A stretch of 64,000 bases of DNA from Saposhnikovia divaricata (GCA_036435485.1 CM071598.1:146114148-146178147), one strand, 5' to 3'. Counted from the first letter of the stretch, positions 36,929 through 51,553 are shown. Notes: generated by a model not told the origin, from the letters alone. Made by a program: numbers and translations.

Positions 36929-39043
36929 TTTAGGGGTTGGCTGATAGCATTACTTTTCTAGCAATTGCCGGCATAGTGCCTTCTTCTTTGATACCTTTCT
37001 ACCTTTCCAAAACTTTACTTCATATAAGTCTTAATCGACTACTCGACCCGTCTTCGGCCACCTTTCCTCTACTTTTATCTTTACAACTATTCTTATCAAT
37101 CCCACATGCCACGCAAGCTTACCATTCCTGGCATAACAGCCTTTTCACTTAAGTCAATCCCGGAGGTTCTTAGTCCGACTGGATTCTTACTTACATTTCC
37201 TGTTTCCGTCCAATCTTACTTCATCATTTTATCTCTACCATCGATTGTAATACTCAGGGTCCGTCTACTAACCCATATATGACGGCAACCTTACCCAATC
37301 CACAGGGTTCGCTCCAGTTTCCATTCTCTTCAATGATGTTCTCTGATAACCAGAAAGACAAGATTTGCCAAAATTCGATGAATTCCTTTTTTTTTGAATC
37401 AGGGAAATTTTGGTCAATCTATTCACCTACTGGTAACATTAAGGAGACCAATTTCGAAACCTGAAGAATAGTTCTATGAACCTCCAAGCAGGTAGAACCA
37501 TAAGCAGTCATAATTTACGAAATAATAGTCATCAGATTGGAGGTTTAACCACTGGAGAGGAATCAATTATATATATCCCATAGAAGGGATATCAAAAGTT
37601 TTAAACTGAAACATGCCACCTCTTCCTGATACATATACATCTTAATTGTCGATAATATCAAATGTCATTCTTCCTGACCACAGGTTTCAGAAGGAACACT
37701 ACCGTCGGAGTTAGTCATTTCATAAAAATTGGCACTACTAGGGCCATCCTAGTCTGGTGTACCGTGCTGTTCGAATGCATCCGCAATTACTCTGCCGTAC
37801 TGCATAAGCACACCACCTAAACCTGTATGAGATGCATCATAGTGTATCATAAAGTCTTCCTTCTCCCGTTAGGCAACACCAACGCCGGGTCGTTACCAAT
37901 TTCATCTTAAAATATTCTCTATTACCTCTTAACCACTAAACGCATTACTTGATCCATTTGCAATTCAGTGTCAGAATAAACATAAGGTAACTACTATAAT
38001 CCATTCGGGGAAAAGAAAGAATTTAATATTCTTCTGAATCACATGCATCTAACGTTCCTGATTCACCATTTTACTGAGTTAAAATAAACTTATACTTAGT
38101 ACCTGATAGTAGTCATATTACGAGTTCATCATAGACCCACTGGTCTTTTCCTCTGGTAGTTTCTGAGATCATCGTCTCGCTTACTACTTTATATAACTTT
38201 ATCCAATCAGGCCATCACTTTCCACTATCTTTACTTTCGAAGCTGGTTCATTCATAATATGGACATCTCGCTGAATAAAACCACCTCAGCAATCTCAAAT
38301 TGGTTTCATAAAATATAACCCATGAAATCCGCCTTCTCATGGCGAATTACCATTGACAATATTCACACTAATCCATTTATCCGATAATATGCTTGTTGCC
38401 TCTATCTCAACCGCTCCTGGGTGCTCCCCGTCCTACATCGACGTCTTTGATAATCATGCATCATTCTAACTCCTTTCTCATTAATCTGAAAGTCTCTAAG
38501 GATCTTTATCTATCCCCATATAAGACCTCAAGTAATCCTTCCAATCTGTCTTAGTTGCTGGTACTACCTCTCGTAGTCCGGCTATAAATCCAACATAAAA
38601 TTTCAATTCTCTTAATAATATCTCAGTTCTTTGTGCTCACTTCTCTAAGCACTATAATCTTAACTCTCGCTATCCCTCTGGCTGCAGCCCTCATTACCTT
38701 GGAGTAAACTCCTCATCCTCAATAGGATTCTCCCCTGCTGGAACCTCTTTCGAGTCCTCAATAGGGTACTCTATCGAATTCACAATCCGATCGTCAGCAT
38801 ATAATACAACATCATCATGCTGCTGCTCGTACGCCTCAAGGTCTGTCGCCTTACTAGTCGATACGAGAACGAGCTAAGTTACTATCATGATACTTAAGAG
38901 TTCCCATAAGGGTTTTATATGTCAGCAGTACATTAAGTAGTCTGACTATGAACTTGGCAAGAGTTCTAATTATCTTAGTAAGTTTATGGTTTTAACGTCG
39001 CCTCATCTCTGGGATTTATAACGTAACGCTCTGATACCACTTC
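33433..39043 (-). other. Element B internal region 2
   Basis: 5611 bp, nearly identical to internal 1. Differences seen are four or so substitutions, small homopolymer changes and the shorter TA run (36891-36925). It carries the same PPT (33433-33446), stem (33451-33467), hairpin module (33831 onward), integrase relic (34779-34976), RNase H relic (about 37759-37908) and PBS (39028-39039). Confidence 0.85.
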
Positions 39044-42000
39044 TGTAACACCCCCAGATCCGGGGTCCGGGATCCGGTGGTTACGGTTTCCAATTCTGTC
39101 CACAACAATTGAACTTTCCTTAACATAAAATAAATTACATCTCTATGACCCAACACAACAATATAAAACACACCCGTTATAGTCCCAGAGATGAAACCAG
39201 AGTAACAATCAAATTTTTATTAATCACATTATGAGTTCTTACAATCCAAAAGAATTTCAATATAAATACATACTCTTTGCCATCCATTTACATAAGTCAT
39301 ACTAGACCATATACTTGGAACTGAAAGACTAAATCTATCATACCAATAGCTTCTTCTTTAGCTCTGGTAGTCTCATCGTCCTCGCCTGCGTCGAGCGCGC
39401 CTTGTGCGAGTCATCTGGTCTAGCTGTTGTTGTGATATAATAATAAAGCAAGGGTGAGCAATAGCCCACCAACAATAATATATAACTGAACGATAATATA
39501 TAACAGTTCAAAAGTATCTTTCAAACCATATGCCATGCATTTACGAAAATGATGCCAGTATAATATGAACGATGAAGTTACAAGGTAACTTAAAATATTT
39601 GTTTGTAGAAATATCTACTACATCAAAAGTAAGCGAGATATTCTTATTGCCATTAAAAAGAGGAACTTGCATGAAAAGATTGCAATTCCAGTTATGAACA
39701 TTTTTCCAGCTCTGCCAACAGTAATCATGTTGCAGGAAATAAATAAGTTTGGATGATGAACCAATGATGGAGTATTCACCGCGCCCGCTGTTCCAATCTT
39801 GATGATCAGTCGAGATCGTACAACTCAAATTAGATTTACTACCGGTAGAAGGAAGAACTGACGGCTTTACTTGTCTACCGCCTTACTAGCTCTCCCCGGC
39901 CAACGGTTGGGTCAAAGGGGATGGACCGGCGCTACTCGGCCTCTTACACGACTCCTAGTTCAAATATAATTCATGATTCTGAATGTAACGTTCGTCCCCC
40001 TTTCCCCAAGTATAATACTTGTTGATAAGACTCCACAAAGTAGTCGTATCTAGTTGGAAAGGAAAATTTCACCAATAACTTCCAAGCTACTGCATGGTAA
40101 CGAATATCAACTTGTTCCAACAATCTTACCCCTCGAAAGATGAGAAGGTACACAACGACTTAATAAGTCAATAGCACCCGAGTTGCGAGTGAAGAGAATA
40201 CTTTATTGACCGGGAAGTCGACCAGATAAATAACATTTTCCAAGTAAGGTTCCCTTATTATTAGGGAGATAGACTCAAAGAAGAATGATGTCTGAGAACC
40301 TTTCTTGATATAAGATTAATAATAATATGACTCCAAAATATTTTCCGTAATAATCGAAGAAGATAAACCTTATCGAGGTTATTCTAAGTATGGAATAAAT
40401 ATTCAGAGAATATTTATTGAATTAAAATATATTACAGAATATTTAGGAATATGAAAGAATATCTTTAATCAGAGTATTTCTCAAATAATCCTTGAAGAAA
40501 TATCGAGAGAATATTTATCGCATAATTAAATATTCAAATGAATATTCAAAATAATATTCATTAATTAATAAGACCTGAAAGGAATATTTTAAATATTTAA
40601 AATAATATTCGATGATTAAATAGAACCCTGGATGAATATTCAAAATAATATTCATAATTAATTAGGAATTTAAATTAATGTTGAAAAAGTAATATTCATT
40701 TAATGAATAATATTCTAAATGAATATCAAGTAATATTCATTTAGTAATCCAAGCTTTAAAGGAATATTCGAGATAAGACTCGATAAATAAATCAAGCTTC
40801 AGATGAACATTAAAATAATATTCATCAGGTAATTACTATCTTAAATGAATATTCAAAAGTAATATTCATTTAATGAATAATATTCTAAATGAATACCCAA
40901 ATAATATTCACTTAGTAGTCCAACCTTTAGGAGAATATTCGAAATAATAATAGATAATCAATTCGACTCTGAATGAATATTGAAAAATATTATTCGTCGA
41001 ATGGTTACGTTCAAATAATTATTTGAAGTAAGGATCGTTAAATAAATAATCTCGAACGAATATTCAAATAATATTCGTCGCCCGAATAAGGGAAAATATT
41101 TACTTAAATATTTTCCTTCGAGGTACCCTTGATATATCAAGAAATATTGACTCCCGGTCTATATTTGATGAATAAGATATATACACACTTCTCTGAGGGT
41201 CTTACAATAACCGGCTTATAATTGATACGTTAGCTGTCTAATTTATAAGCCAATAAACAATCAGGGAACAAGCATAATGATATAACTTGAAAGTAGGCAT
41301 GCATGCTATGGCATATGTACAACAGAAAACATGTATATATATATATATATATATGTTCAATCACAACAACAGCCTAAAAGAAGGGAATTGAAACTTGCCT
41401 GGTAGTCGAGTACGGTAAGGGGTAGTGGTAGCGGGTCCCGGGTCAGCTTGGTGATCTATAAATAGCCAAGGCATTCGGGATTAATCACTTAACATCTTAA
41501 AAGTTAAGTTATACTTAAATCGAAACACGTTCTCGAGTTATCTCGTTATACCCCTTTTAGTGGATTCCTTTTATCATCGATCCGACCCGACATTTGTTCG
41601 TTAATACGACATGTCATTGTACTTACACTTGGGACATACTTAAGTCATACAAGTTCTAAAGTCGATCGTTACAAATCAATATTATGCTCCGAGTTTTATC
41701 GCCCGTTTTCTAAGTGTTTTACCGAAGTTATAATCAAGCGGGTTTTTAGGGGTTCGTTTGCGATTAACTTTGATTCGAACATTTTTATAAAATCGGAAAA
41801 CGATCCGTTTCACATGAGGTTTTCTCTCACACCTTCCTTTTTACCTCTAGTATTTAATTACCAAGATTCGCCACTGACTTACGTATTTTACGAGGGTTCA
41901 ATTTTAATAACGAACTCGTACTTACGGTTTCGAACGTCTTTTAGTGAATCGGCCATAATTCCTAAACCGTAAGTCCATTTCACATGATCTTTATATCAAA

Positions 42001-43870
42001 ACGAAGCTTATAACATGATCTATCTTGCCATGGCAGAACATGATACTGGACAGTGACTTATGGCTACTGTCAAACACGATTTCTTAAGGATAACAAAAAT
42101 CGGGCATTACAACGGCTATAAATCGGACGTTCCATAAATCGTAATCAACAACCCAAGCCACACCGGGCATCTAAACAACTTATACACATAATAAGCATCT
42201 CAACAAGTCCAGAAGCTACTGATCTTAGCATCAAAATCATCATGTTAATCAAATCACTAAATCACTAACTAAGCATGCTTATAACATGAACATAATCATA
42301 ACTAAGCTAGATCCATCAAGAACATGCTTAAAACTCAAAGTAGATCTAGGGTTTTCAATTCTTATACCTTCCTTGGAGTATGTACTAGCCTCACAAATCT
42401 TGGTATGGTCCTTGGATAGCCTTAAGTTAGCTAGGATCAACCATGAAAACAAGAAAAACAAATATTAGTTCTTGAAAACACTATTCATCATCATCTTTGA
42501 TGATTTATTTGAAAATGGAAAGAGATGAATTTGAAGCTGAAATTTCTAGGGGATCTAAGCTATGATATGAAGTACTCACCATAAATATTTCAAGATCAAA
42601 TGATGGTTGGAAGCCTTACTTCTAGCACCTTGGCAGAATTTTTCAAGGAAGAAAGGAAAATGGAGAGTTCTTTGTGTTTGCTTGGTTGTTTTGATAATAA
42701 TTCATAAAGTGATGAGCCTTGGATGATATCTCATCTCTTTTTACTTTATTAAAGTGCTTTTGGAATGAATGGTGAGATTTGAAAGCATGTGTAGCACTTG
42801 GATTGATTTATGGCTAACTAGAGTTTGATTTGGCTAACTACTAGTTCAATCCTTAACATGCTAGTTACTTAGCCCACTTGGTTGCTAGATATTTATCTAG
42901 TAGCTTATGCATGACTCTTGCTTCCACTGCTTGTTTCTTTTGTCCGGTTATTGCTCGTTTCGATTGATCGTTCGGGCGAATAACTAAGTAGTTTCACCTC
43001 TAGGGTTTACCGGGAAATTTCTCGATATTCATAATACCTTCCCCAATCCTTAATATAATCCTCGTGATGACCATGTAGGATATTTAATCTCGATAAAAAC
43101 TTAATCCGTAATCTAGGATTCGTTCGCTTTATTGATTAATCACATTATAACGTTTTAGCGGTTTCTAGAACGCTTGTTTCACTGCCTCAGTGGTTTCCTA
43201 CCTTCATTCTTAAATCAAATATAATAACATCCCAAAATATCAAATCCTCAAAGTTAATATCTCAATTCTTGGATTATAATAATATTTAATCCACTGTCCG
43301 GTCAAATATTATACCGAAAAAGAATTTGGAATTTCTGAATTCTGATCGTCTCTGCATTCACTTATTTCCTCCGCGTATTGCTAATATGACTTCGAAACAT
43401 CCATATCACGTCCCGTACATAGGGTGGCGTGAAAAGTTTTCCAACTTACAAAATCACTATTCATCCACTAAATTACTATGCACGTACAGGAAACACTATG
43501 CACATACGGGAAACACTATGCACGTACGGGAAATACTATGCACGTATGGGAAACACTATGCATGTACGGGAAATACTATGCACGTATGGGAAACACTATG
43601 CACGTACTCATTTCCCTTCAAGGATCCATTAGCTCCTTCCTGGATGGTAGATTATTCTTATCTAGGTCCTCAACCATCGAATTACTCTATTCTGACAATA
43701 TACCAATGCATCAGGATCATTGTCCAAAGCAATATCCATTCATTACAATCATTGTTCTTTGAAACCACCATTCATTAGAGCTGGTGACCTTGTTGTCGGA
43801 ATCATTGTTCCTCATTTTATCATTACTTAATAAAAAGTTTTAATTATATCCAAAATTTGGGGTTCTTACA
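39044..43870 (-). repeat. Element B LTR3
   Basis: 4827 bp. Compared with LTR1 it has about six substitutions, a longer TA tract near 41340 and a 6-bp insertion near 41689 (ccgagt). The minisatellite is at 43475-43607. It ends TTCTTACA against the right TSD gtggt. Confidence 0.93.
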
Positions 43871-44735
43871 GTGGTGCTAGAAGAAACAGAGGTTGCATCT
43901 CACACAGAGTTATTCTCTGATGCACATCAAATCTCAGACCATGGTGAGGAAATTGATCAGCCTGCTAAATATGTTTCCTCAGATATTGTCAAGACAAACT
44001 CTGCTAATCCAGAAAAATAGGTTGCTCAAGAAGAACCTATTCTTGAATTTAATGAAGAAACTGCCTCAGTTGCAGATGCTGATGATTCTAAAAAATGATT
44101 CTTTTAAAGAAGTGAGTGCAGAAGCTGGATCTGCTCCAAATGTTGAAGTTCAAACTGATGGACTGAAAACATGGGAGAAGACAGACTTTGTTGGACCTTC
44201 TGCAAGAGAAATTGAAAATGATTACATGGTAAAACAAACTGCAGACTGGGGCAAGGAAGATTGCATATTTCCTACTGGAAGAGCAGCTAATTTTCTCAGG
44301 GATAATTCTAAGAAGATTTCAAATCCAGACATTCTGACATGCTTGCAAGGCACAATGATTCAGGTTAAGGCCTTGAATCACAGATTTAATGAAAATCAGA
44401 AGTCTATTATAGATCTGAGAAATGAAGTTGTAAGTAGAGAGATGGTCTACAGAGAGACAACAACAAAATGTTTCAAACTTTCTCAAAAGCTCAAGAGACT
44501 GTACTTCAGAGATTGGGCAAAGTTGAAGAAAATCAGACTTTGTTGGCTGACAAGATTGAATCCATTGCTAATTCTCTTGAGTTAATTACTTCCATCTTGA
44601 TCCCTGATGATGTCAAAAAGGGGGAGAGAGTTGCTAGATCCAAGTGTAAGCAGCAGCCTCAAACTCAATCAAAGAAAGATGATCTTGATGATGAAGGGAC
44701 TAATTCAGAGAGGAGGCTGAGATTAAAGTCTGATG
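43871..44735 (+). pseudogene. Copia-2 third ORF, middle segment
   Basis: After the duplicated gtggt the third-ORF frame resumes with an acidic stretch. It has a TAG near 44018, a 1-bp insertion in an A run near 44089-44094 and a 1-bp loss in an A run near 44463-44466. The later part (LNHRFNENQKSIIDLRNEV, then AQETVLQRLGKVEENQTLLAD) has heptad-like spacing and is probably a coiled coil. It ends with a Lys/Gln/Asp-rich stretch cut by element C after codon GAT 44732-44734 plus one base. Confidence 0.75.
44731..44735. other. Target-site duplication of element C, left copy
   Basis: tgatg here and at 56716-56720. Removing the element and one copy restores a continuous third-ORF frame, which independently supports the boundary. 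Confidence 0.88.
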
Positions 44736-45738
44736 CTGTAACGCCCAGACTTCCCAATACTAAAAATATACTTTTTATAATAAAATAGACTTTGATACAG
44801 GGGAATTTTAGAAAATTTCGGCATGAAGTATTTGTAAATCGGACTATCCACCTGTATTTTAACCAAAACCAAATTCCAATTAACAATTACAAATAAAACT
44901 TAATACACCAACGATTCCTCACCGAGGATCGATTCCAGGTTATGGTATGAAACAAGAATCTAACTATACAAATCGTTACAACTTCTTTCTCTGCTATAAA
45001 TACAAATCACTATACCGTCTAATCTGTAGCTTAATACAAAACCGTGCTCGCCCACGTTAGCTCTGAAATCTATTCCGAATAGGATCATCCTCACCCTCAT
45101 TCGCATTTGAAAATATGAGTAGATGATCCTTAAACCTAACTGCAAAGGGTTTTGTAAAACAAAGCAAGAGTGAGCCAAAAAACGCTCAGCAAGTTAATAA
45201 TATAGTGAAACAATGATATTACGATAATTCATTGATGAACAATATCAATGAATACTTTATCTCAAGAGATCATTCAATTTCAATCATACAGTAAAACTTT
45301 TTCATTTTCTTCAACTATACGGTCTAAGATAAAACTTTGAGAAAAAAATATCAAGAAATTCCCCAATCATTCTTACTCCACTTTCAACGTACAATGTTAC
45401 TCGCGAAGGGAATAACTGGGAAAATTCTATCCATCCTTAATCCCATTATTTTACTGAGTTCCAAATTTTATCATGTAGAAAACGACTAACTCTGACATCC
45501 ACAATTTCAAAACTAGAAACCATTTACCTTGGAATATATATATACATATATTCTATCAAAACATTCCTTTCTTTAAAACCCTTTCATCTTTGAAACATAC
45601 TTTTCATAAAACTTTTTTAAAAACATTTAAGTTGATTTTTATTATTCTCCTGATTACGGACAATACGGGTGATCAGCCACGTAATGTCCCAATTCTTTTG
45701 AAATTGGGTTCCCAATTAGACAACACATTGGCCTTTAA

Positions 45739-45822
45739 TGCTGGACTAGGGGAACCACCCATAGCCTCTTACGCTAAATAAAAGTGCTGGACTAGGGGAA
45801 CCACTCCTAGTCTCTTACGCTA
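45739..45822. repeat. 46-bp tandem duplication with stem
   Basis: TGCTGGACTAGGGGAACCAC begins both units at 45739 and 45785. In the right LTR the second unit forms a perfect 7-bp stem CTAGGGG/CCCCTAG (53486-53504); here it has one mismatch. Confidence 0.8.
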
Positions 45823-48131
45823 TTCCAATTTATACAAAAGTTTATTATTAATAATTTAAAACATTTCACTTTTCAGTCCTTAAACTCACTGATAACAGAT
45901 CAGCCTAGTATAAGGAATTTTAAAACATCTTTAATTAATAGTCCATTTTAATGAGTAATAATAAAAAGTTTAGGGATAGTGAAGCAGTCGATATAAGGAA
46001 TAATAAACAACAAAGCAGTAAGATTAAACTAAGCAGGGTATAGTTCAGCAAAACAGAATCACATATATCAACAAGGAACATGATAAATTAAATAACTGAG
46101 CAATTATTAAGATTCTAGAAATGGAACAACAATTATAAAAAAACAGGGAATAGAGAAAATTCGAAGTTCAACAGAAGATTTAAATTACTGCACTGGCTAA
46201 CCACTTATTTCAAAGATTTTCAATTTATGAAATTACACTGTAGAGTTTGAACAAACAGAATAGATTTGAATAGCTTAGAATGAAGATTTAAGAAATTCTC
46301 AGTTACCCAAGGTCTCACCCCTGTCGGCTAAGCACTCATAGGCTTTAGCTTCCAGAACCGGCATGACAATAATGAGTTTGAATAATTAAGAAGATTTCAT
46401 TTCATTCTCGGTTTTAACCGTCACTGAGCAACACATGCCTCAACAATAGTATAAACCTCAAATTAGTTTAAAATAATTTGAATAAAAATATGTTCTTTGA
46501 AAAATATTTATAAAGACGAGGAATATTGAAATAAATTAATTTTTAAAAGAATTCAACACCTGAACAATAGGTTGGGAAAATAAACAATGATAGAATAATT
46601 TGAGAAGGAGTGTTGTAAATTTAATAGACGAAAAATGTCGCTAGGAATAAAAATGAAAGGTATAGGCGCTACCAAAAAGATCTGAAAGGAACATCGTATA
46701 ATTATAAGAACAGTTTCACAATTATTCAGAATAGATATGAAGAATATAATTATTTGCAAGAAGGGATTTCGAAACAGAAGGTTTCATATCAATTGAACAA
46801 TAAGTGAGGTATAGTAAACTTGCCTCAATACACAGGGTTTCCATTTCCAATACTTTAACTCCTTATCACTTTACATCCATCTCTACTTGACCTTTCTTCG
46901 ATCACACATCCATTTCCCTTTATCACTTGTCAATCCCGATCATTCTTTCCTTCCTCTACATTCCATCTACCCACACGCTGGCTCTTAGTCGGCGTCTTAT
47001 TCGTACCTATTCACAGGTAAAGTACTACTTTAGTACGCTTGTAACCTTAATTGTCCAACTCTGTTCTACCCAATCGTGTCCTGTAACGCATTACAATTTA
47101 TCACATATAGCTCATACAGATCATGTTCTCGAAATAGTAACATATAATCCCATAATCACATAAGCACGAAGCACGTATTATTATCTTACATTTATATTAC
47201 ATAAAACACCTATATCCTTTACACACCGAAAATCTTTATCAAAATGCTCTCAAAATAATAAAATAATTCTAATAAAAATTGGACACCACCTCCTCTAAAA
47301 TATCGTCTACCCTGTCATAATAAAATTAACCAATTCAGCAATCGCAACATCCTTTGCTTTAATAAAATTTACAATCATACCAAATCATTCTAATGTACCT
47401 CATTTGTCCATCTCCGACAAATCATAATCAACACATAACTTACGTATTTTACAATAGCGATTCAACAATTATAATTATCACTAATTAACCTTAACAAACT
47501 TATAACTTCGAATATTCAACTAACAAAACTAATACTTAAACTATGGCATTTAACAATCTTACAATTTAGGTCAAATACTATTCCCATTTGACCAATCAGC
47601 ATAAACCGAAACATACACTCACTTTTTTAACAAAAATCGAATCCAAGTACCAAGGTTATCAAGTACACACTCGAATTTTTTTTTTGCTGCTCAAGTACAT
47701 AGATATATTCAAAATTTACATCCGACAAAAGAAATCACTTGCCATGCTAGTATCTATTCAATATAAATCGAAAATTTCAAGAAACTCATCACACCTTTAC
47801 TCGATTTCAAACCAAAGCATTTCAAACAATTGAAAACCGACAGTCAAGCTTTAATCGAGAGGTTCTCAACCAAAAACCGAAAATTAACTAGTATGCACAC
47901 AGATTCTAAAATTAATTTATGCTACCCACACCATAAACTACAACGCCAATTCACTATTACCCCAATTTAACCAATCCGTCGGCTTCCCAAGGTCATGACG
48001 ACGGTGATGAACTGGTGAAGGCCAATCGATGGTCCTTTAACACCAAAATCATCCTCTAGCCTCCATAATTCCAGTACAACTGAAATTCAAGCAAGAAAAT
48101 CAAATACCCAGCCCTTGCATAGAAAGATTTG

Positions 48132-48133
<2 letters not shown>

Positions 48134-48222
<89 letters not shown>
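48134..48222. repeat. (AT)n microsatellite in element C left LTR
   Basis: About 88 bp with one interruption. The homologous tract in the right LTR (about 55848-55872) is much shorter, which accounts for most of the LTR length difference. Confidence 0.93.
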
Positions 48223-49083
48223 ATACCAAACTCAAGAATACATCATACATCTCCATCTAATCCTTACATAACTAATTAATAGAGGTTTGAAACAAGGATT
48301 TTGAGAGCTTGGACTACAAACTAGAGAAAACGAGAGAAAAAAAAGAGATAAGATGAGAGAGATTTGAGCGAGGGAGGGAGGTTGAGGAGACAACTGCGGG
48401 AGAGATTAGGGAGATTGTGAGAGATAAAGCTAGAGAAGCTTCGAGAGATTTCAAGAAAAGAAAGCCAAGATATTTAGATGCTGGGTTTCAGAATTAAAAG
48501 AGATAAAAACAATTCTGTAATTTCCTACAATGTTGAAAATCATATTAAAAAAATCTGATTTAATCATTTTAAAAATCGAATTTAAATAAGAAATTAATAG
48601 AAAAATATTTTTAAAAAAATTCTAAAATAAAATTTATGAAATTACAAACATCCCCATGTTTTTAAAATATTTTTAGGATAAAAAATGAATTTAATATGAA
48701 TTTTACAAGTTTGATACTTTAAATGCAAGAAAACTCTTAAAATCATTTTAAAATACCAAAACACCCAAATTAATACACCCAATAATTTTAAAAACTAAAT
48801 AAATATACAAAGATGATATTGTAAAAGATTTCATGATTTTTAATCACTTTGATAATTTTATAAAAAATTTCAAAGATCAATAATGCATAATTTAAATAGA
48901 TTTTTAATCACAAAAAAAGATTTAAATAAAAATACACGTACCTACACGACACACATACATCACCATATAAACATGTAAACATGATGTCACATATATTTAA
49001 CTAAAAAAAATTTCACACCATATATTCCACATTTAATATTAAATAATAATATTTATAATTACGAATTTTCTAAGGGATTATAC

Positions 49084-49096
49084 CCTTCCCCCCTTA
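49084..49096 (-). other. Element C polypurine tract
   Basis: The minus strand reads AAGGGGGGAAGG directly before the LTR start (G)TATAATCC. The 7-bp stem GATTCTG/CAGAATC follows at 49101-49118, as in element A. Confidence 0.8.
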
Positions 49097-51553
49097 ATAG
49101 GATTCTGTCCTCAGAATCGACCGTAAGAAAACATATGACGGTATTCTTAAACATTCCCCTTTCAATTTTCCAAGTCATTCCTTTTATTCTAGAATTCCTT
49201 TATATCATTTCATATCTCGCTAGGCTCGTCCTGTAAGCCCGCAGATTCACTTAAGCCTTTGGTTTATATATCTCGTTAATTCTAGATACTTACCAGTCGC
49301 ACGTGACGATCCTTTTCTACCGAAAATCGGACATGACCTATTCGTATAATGGACTATGCCCTGTACACAACGCCTCAAGTACTAACCCAATCTTTCATAA
49401 ACAATTCATTCATATACAATGCCAAAACAAAACCTGCCTCAACCTGCAGCAAACATATAAGCGAAGAAATCTGCCTTGACTTGAAGTAAACAGGTAAATA
49501 ATTAAATCTTTAAAATGAAATCCACGCGACTAAAACAATTGATACTACTTCCACGCTCCTACTCATACCCATAACTCAGGTTGCCCAAGATAAAACTTTG
49601 AGAAAAAGAATATCAAGAAATCCTCTAATCATTCTTACTCCCCTTACAATGTACAATGTTACTCGAGGAGGGAATAATTAGGAAACTTCTATCTATCCTT
49701 AATCCCATTGTTTTACTGAGGCACCATTTACTTTAAAACATATATATCTTATTTGGAACACAAATTATCCCGAGGTCACAACCCTCCAATACCATTCACA
49801 AATTAAACTTTCAATCCAATTAAACTCTAACAATTCTAGCGTCAGATAAAATCAACATTTAACTTGACATACATAAACCCAAGTATACTTCATCAATAAT
49901 TAATTTAAAACCTTCAAAACTTATTTAAACTCTGCACATTTTAATTTTAACATTTATCAACAACTGAATAACTTAAATATAATATTCCTAGCTGGTCCTT
50001 CGCAGCTTTCAATCTTTGTAGACGTCTTAGGCCTTTCCCGATTTATTACTGCTTTGTCTTCATGGCATTCACTTCGGTCTTTTCGTTATATCCTGAAAAT
50101 TATATTTCTTCCAATTCCAAAGCTCGTACTTAGAAATCTCATGCATGTTCTTCTTATATCCCCAAATCTCTTGTGATGTCTTCTAATCCTAAATATTTGA
50201 ACCTGATTACATTCCTGGTTGTAATTAATTATCAACTTTATATCTGTGTATGGTGATAATTCTGGTAATTCATCAAGTCATATATCCAAGAAATCTTGAC
50301 CACTGAAATCTGCTTCACTTTAATTATCTCCTTATTGATATCTCCCACATATATAAAATAACCTTAAAATCTTATTATAATAACCTCTTAGTCTGCGCAA
50401 CCATTAAAACTCCTTAATCCCCTTTCTGACTTGAAAGACGACTTATATATTTCTTAAAAAGTATAATTTCACCTTCTTATCCTCACACCTTGCCTGTACT
50501 TATTAGTTAATTAAACAATCCCGTCCTAACTCACATTTAGCTCTTTTAACTATTATCACATTAATATCCTTAATATCATCATTTATAATTATATTGAACT
50601 TCTAGCTTCTAATTCTATCACATCCTACCATACTATTCCTTCCACTTACCCTGATAGCCTTCCACCTTCATCCTATCATACTATTGCAATATACTTCTTC
50701 TCAAAATCTTACCTTCCAATAATGATGGTCCTGCTGGTCTCAGTAATTCATTCTTACATTCCTTTCCAGCCAAATCTCTCATCCTCAGCTAACACAATTC
50801 CTATAAGTTTCATGATTCTCTATCTTTCTTTCTTACCATCTCGTTCCATCTGGGTCAATTCACTCTTACTCTTAATATTCATGATCCTCTGTACTATATT
50901 TGCATAAGTCATTAACTCCCACATAATCACTTTACTTCCCATCTAGCTTTACTCTGCTTCGCTCAAGTTATCCCATCCCATTTCTAAAATTCATATCCGA
51001 CAATTGGTCTCAAATCATTTAAAATCTCATAATATTCCGGTTTCCATATCTGAAGTGAAATATGCCATAAACAAGTATTCCTCAGCCATCTTTCCTTAAC
51101 ATAACTCTCACATACCAACTAAATCTATCATCACTCTACTTCCAATTTAAACAGAATTAATAATCTGGTGTCCTTGTTATCTGTTCCTCATCCATACTCA
51201 GTCCTCATTTTTATCGAATCTTGTACGTATTTTGTCAATCCACTACGTAATTTAACTAGATATTCAATCTCTGCTTTCTCAAACCTACTCATCCAATTTT
51301 TATTCAACGTAAATGTAGCTGACACCACTCAAAATTTCATATCGTCTCCATCTTTACTACTCTCAATCATTGATAACTTTTAGAGATCACAAGGTTTATA
51401 ACAAAAGAAATCAATATAATGGACATGTGTTAGCAGGTATGAATATAAGTTGAGTTTCGTTTGATAAGAATTTTATAAAAGAATTTAACTGAGAGATCAA
51501 TATGATCATTGAACTAATTTCAGGTTGCATTTGTCACTTAGGTCAACCGCCAT

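Larger units (their letters stand above)
18151..43870 (-). mobile_element. Element B: tandem three-LTR gypsy-type retrotransposon
   Basis: 25.7 kb between perfect 5-bp TSDs. The order is LTR1 (18151-22967), internal 1 (22968-28615), LTR2 (28616-33432), internal 2 (33433-39043), LTR3 (39044-43870). The ends are TG...CA. Each internal unit has a minus-strand PBS (TGGTATCAGAGC) on its right and a purine tract on its left, so the element points left. By eye LTR1 and LTR2 differ by one substitution, while LTR3 differs from LTR1 by about six plus a 6-bp insertion and a longer TA tract. The interiors hold decayed Ty3/gypsy pol. It is inserted in the third ORF of copia-2. Confidence 0.93.
44736..49083 (-). 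repeat. Element C 3' LTR (left copy)
   Basis: It contains the TGAGC/GCTCA stem in the shared box (45171-45188), one copy of the 135-bp module (about 45328-45460), a 46-bp tandem pair (45739-45822) and an 88-bp TA tract (48134-48222). No gene-like frame is present. Confidence 0.9.

Noticed and set aside
43893..44100. Start of the 230-codon frame in the middle third-ORF segment
   Set aside because: The first part is out of register; the true register there reads from 43871 and joins this frame only after the A-run shift near 44090.
48056..48256. Frame with long Ile-Tyr repeats
   Set aside because: Translation of the AT microsatellite; absent where the tract is short in the other LTR.
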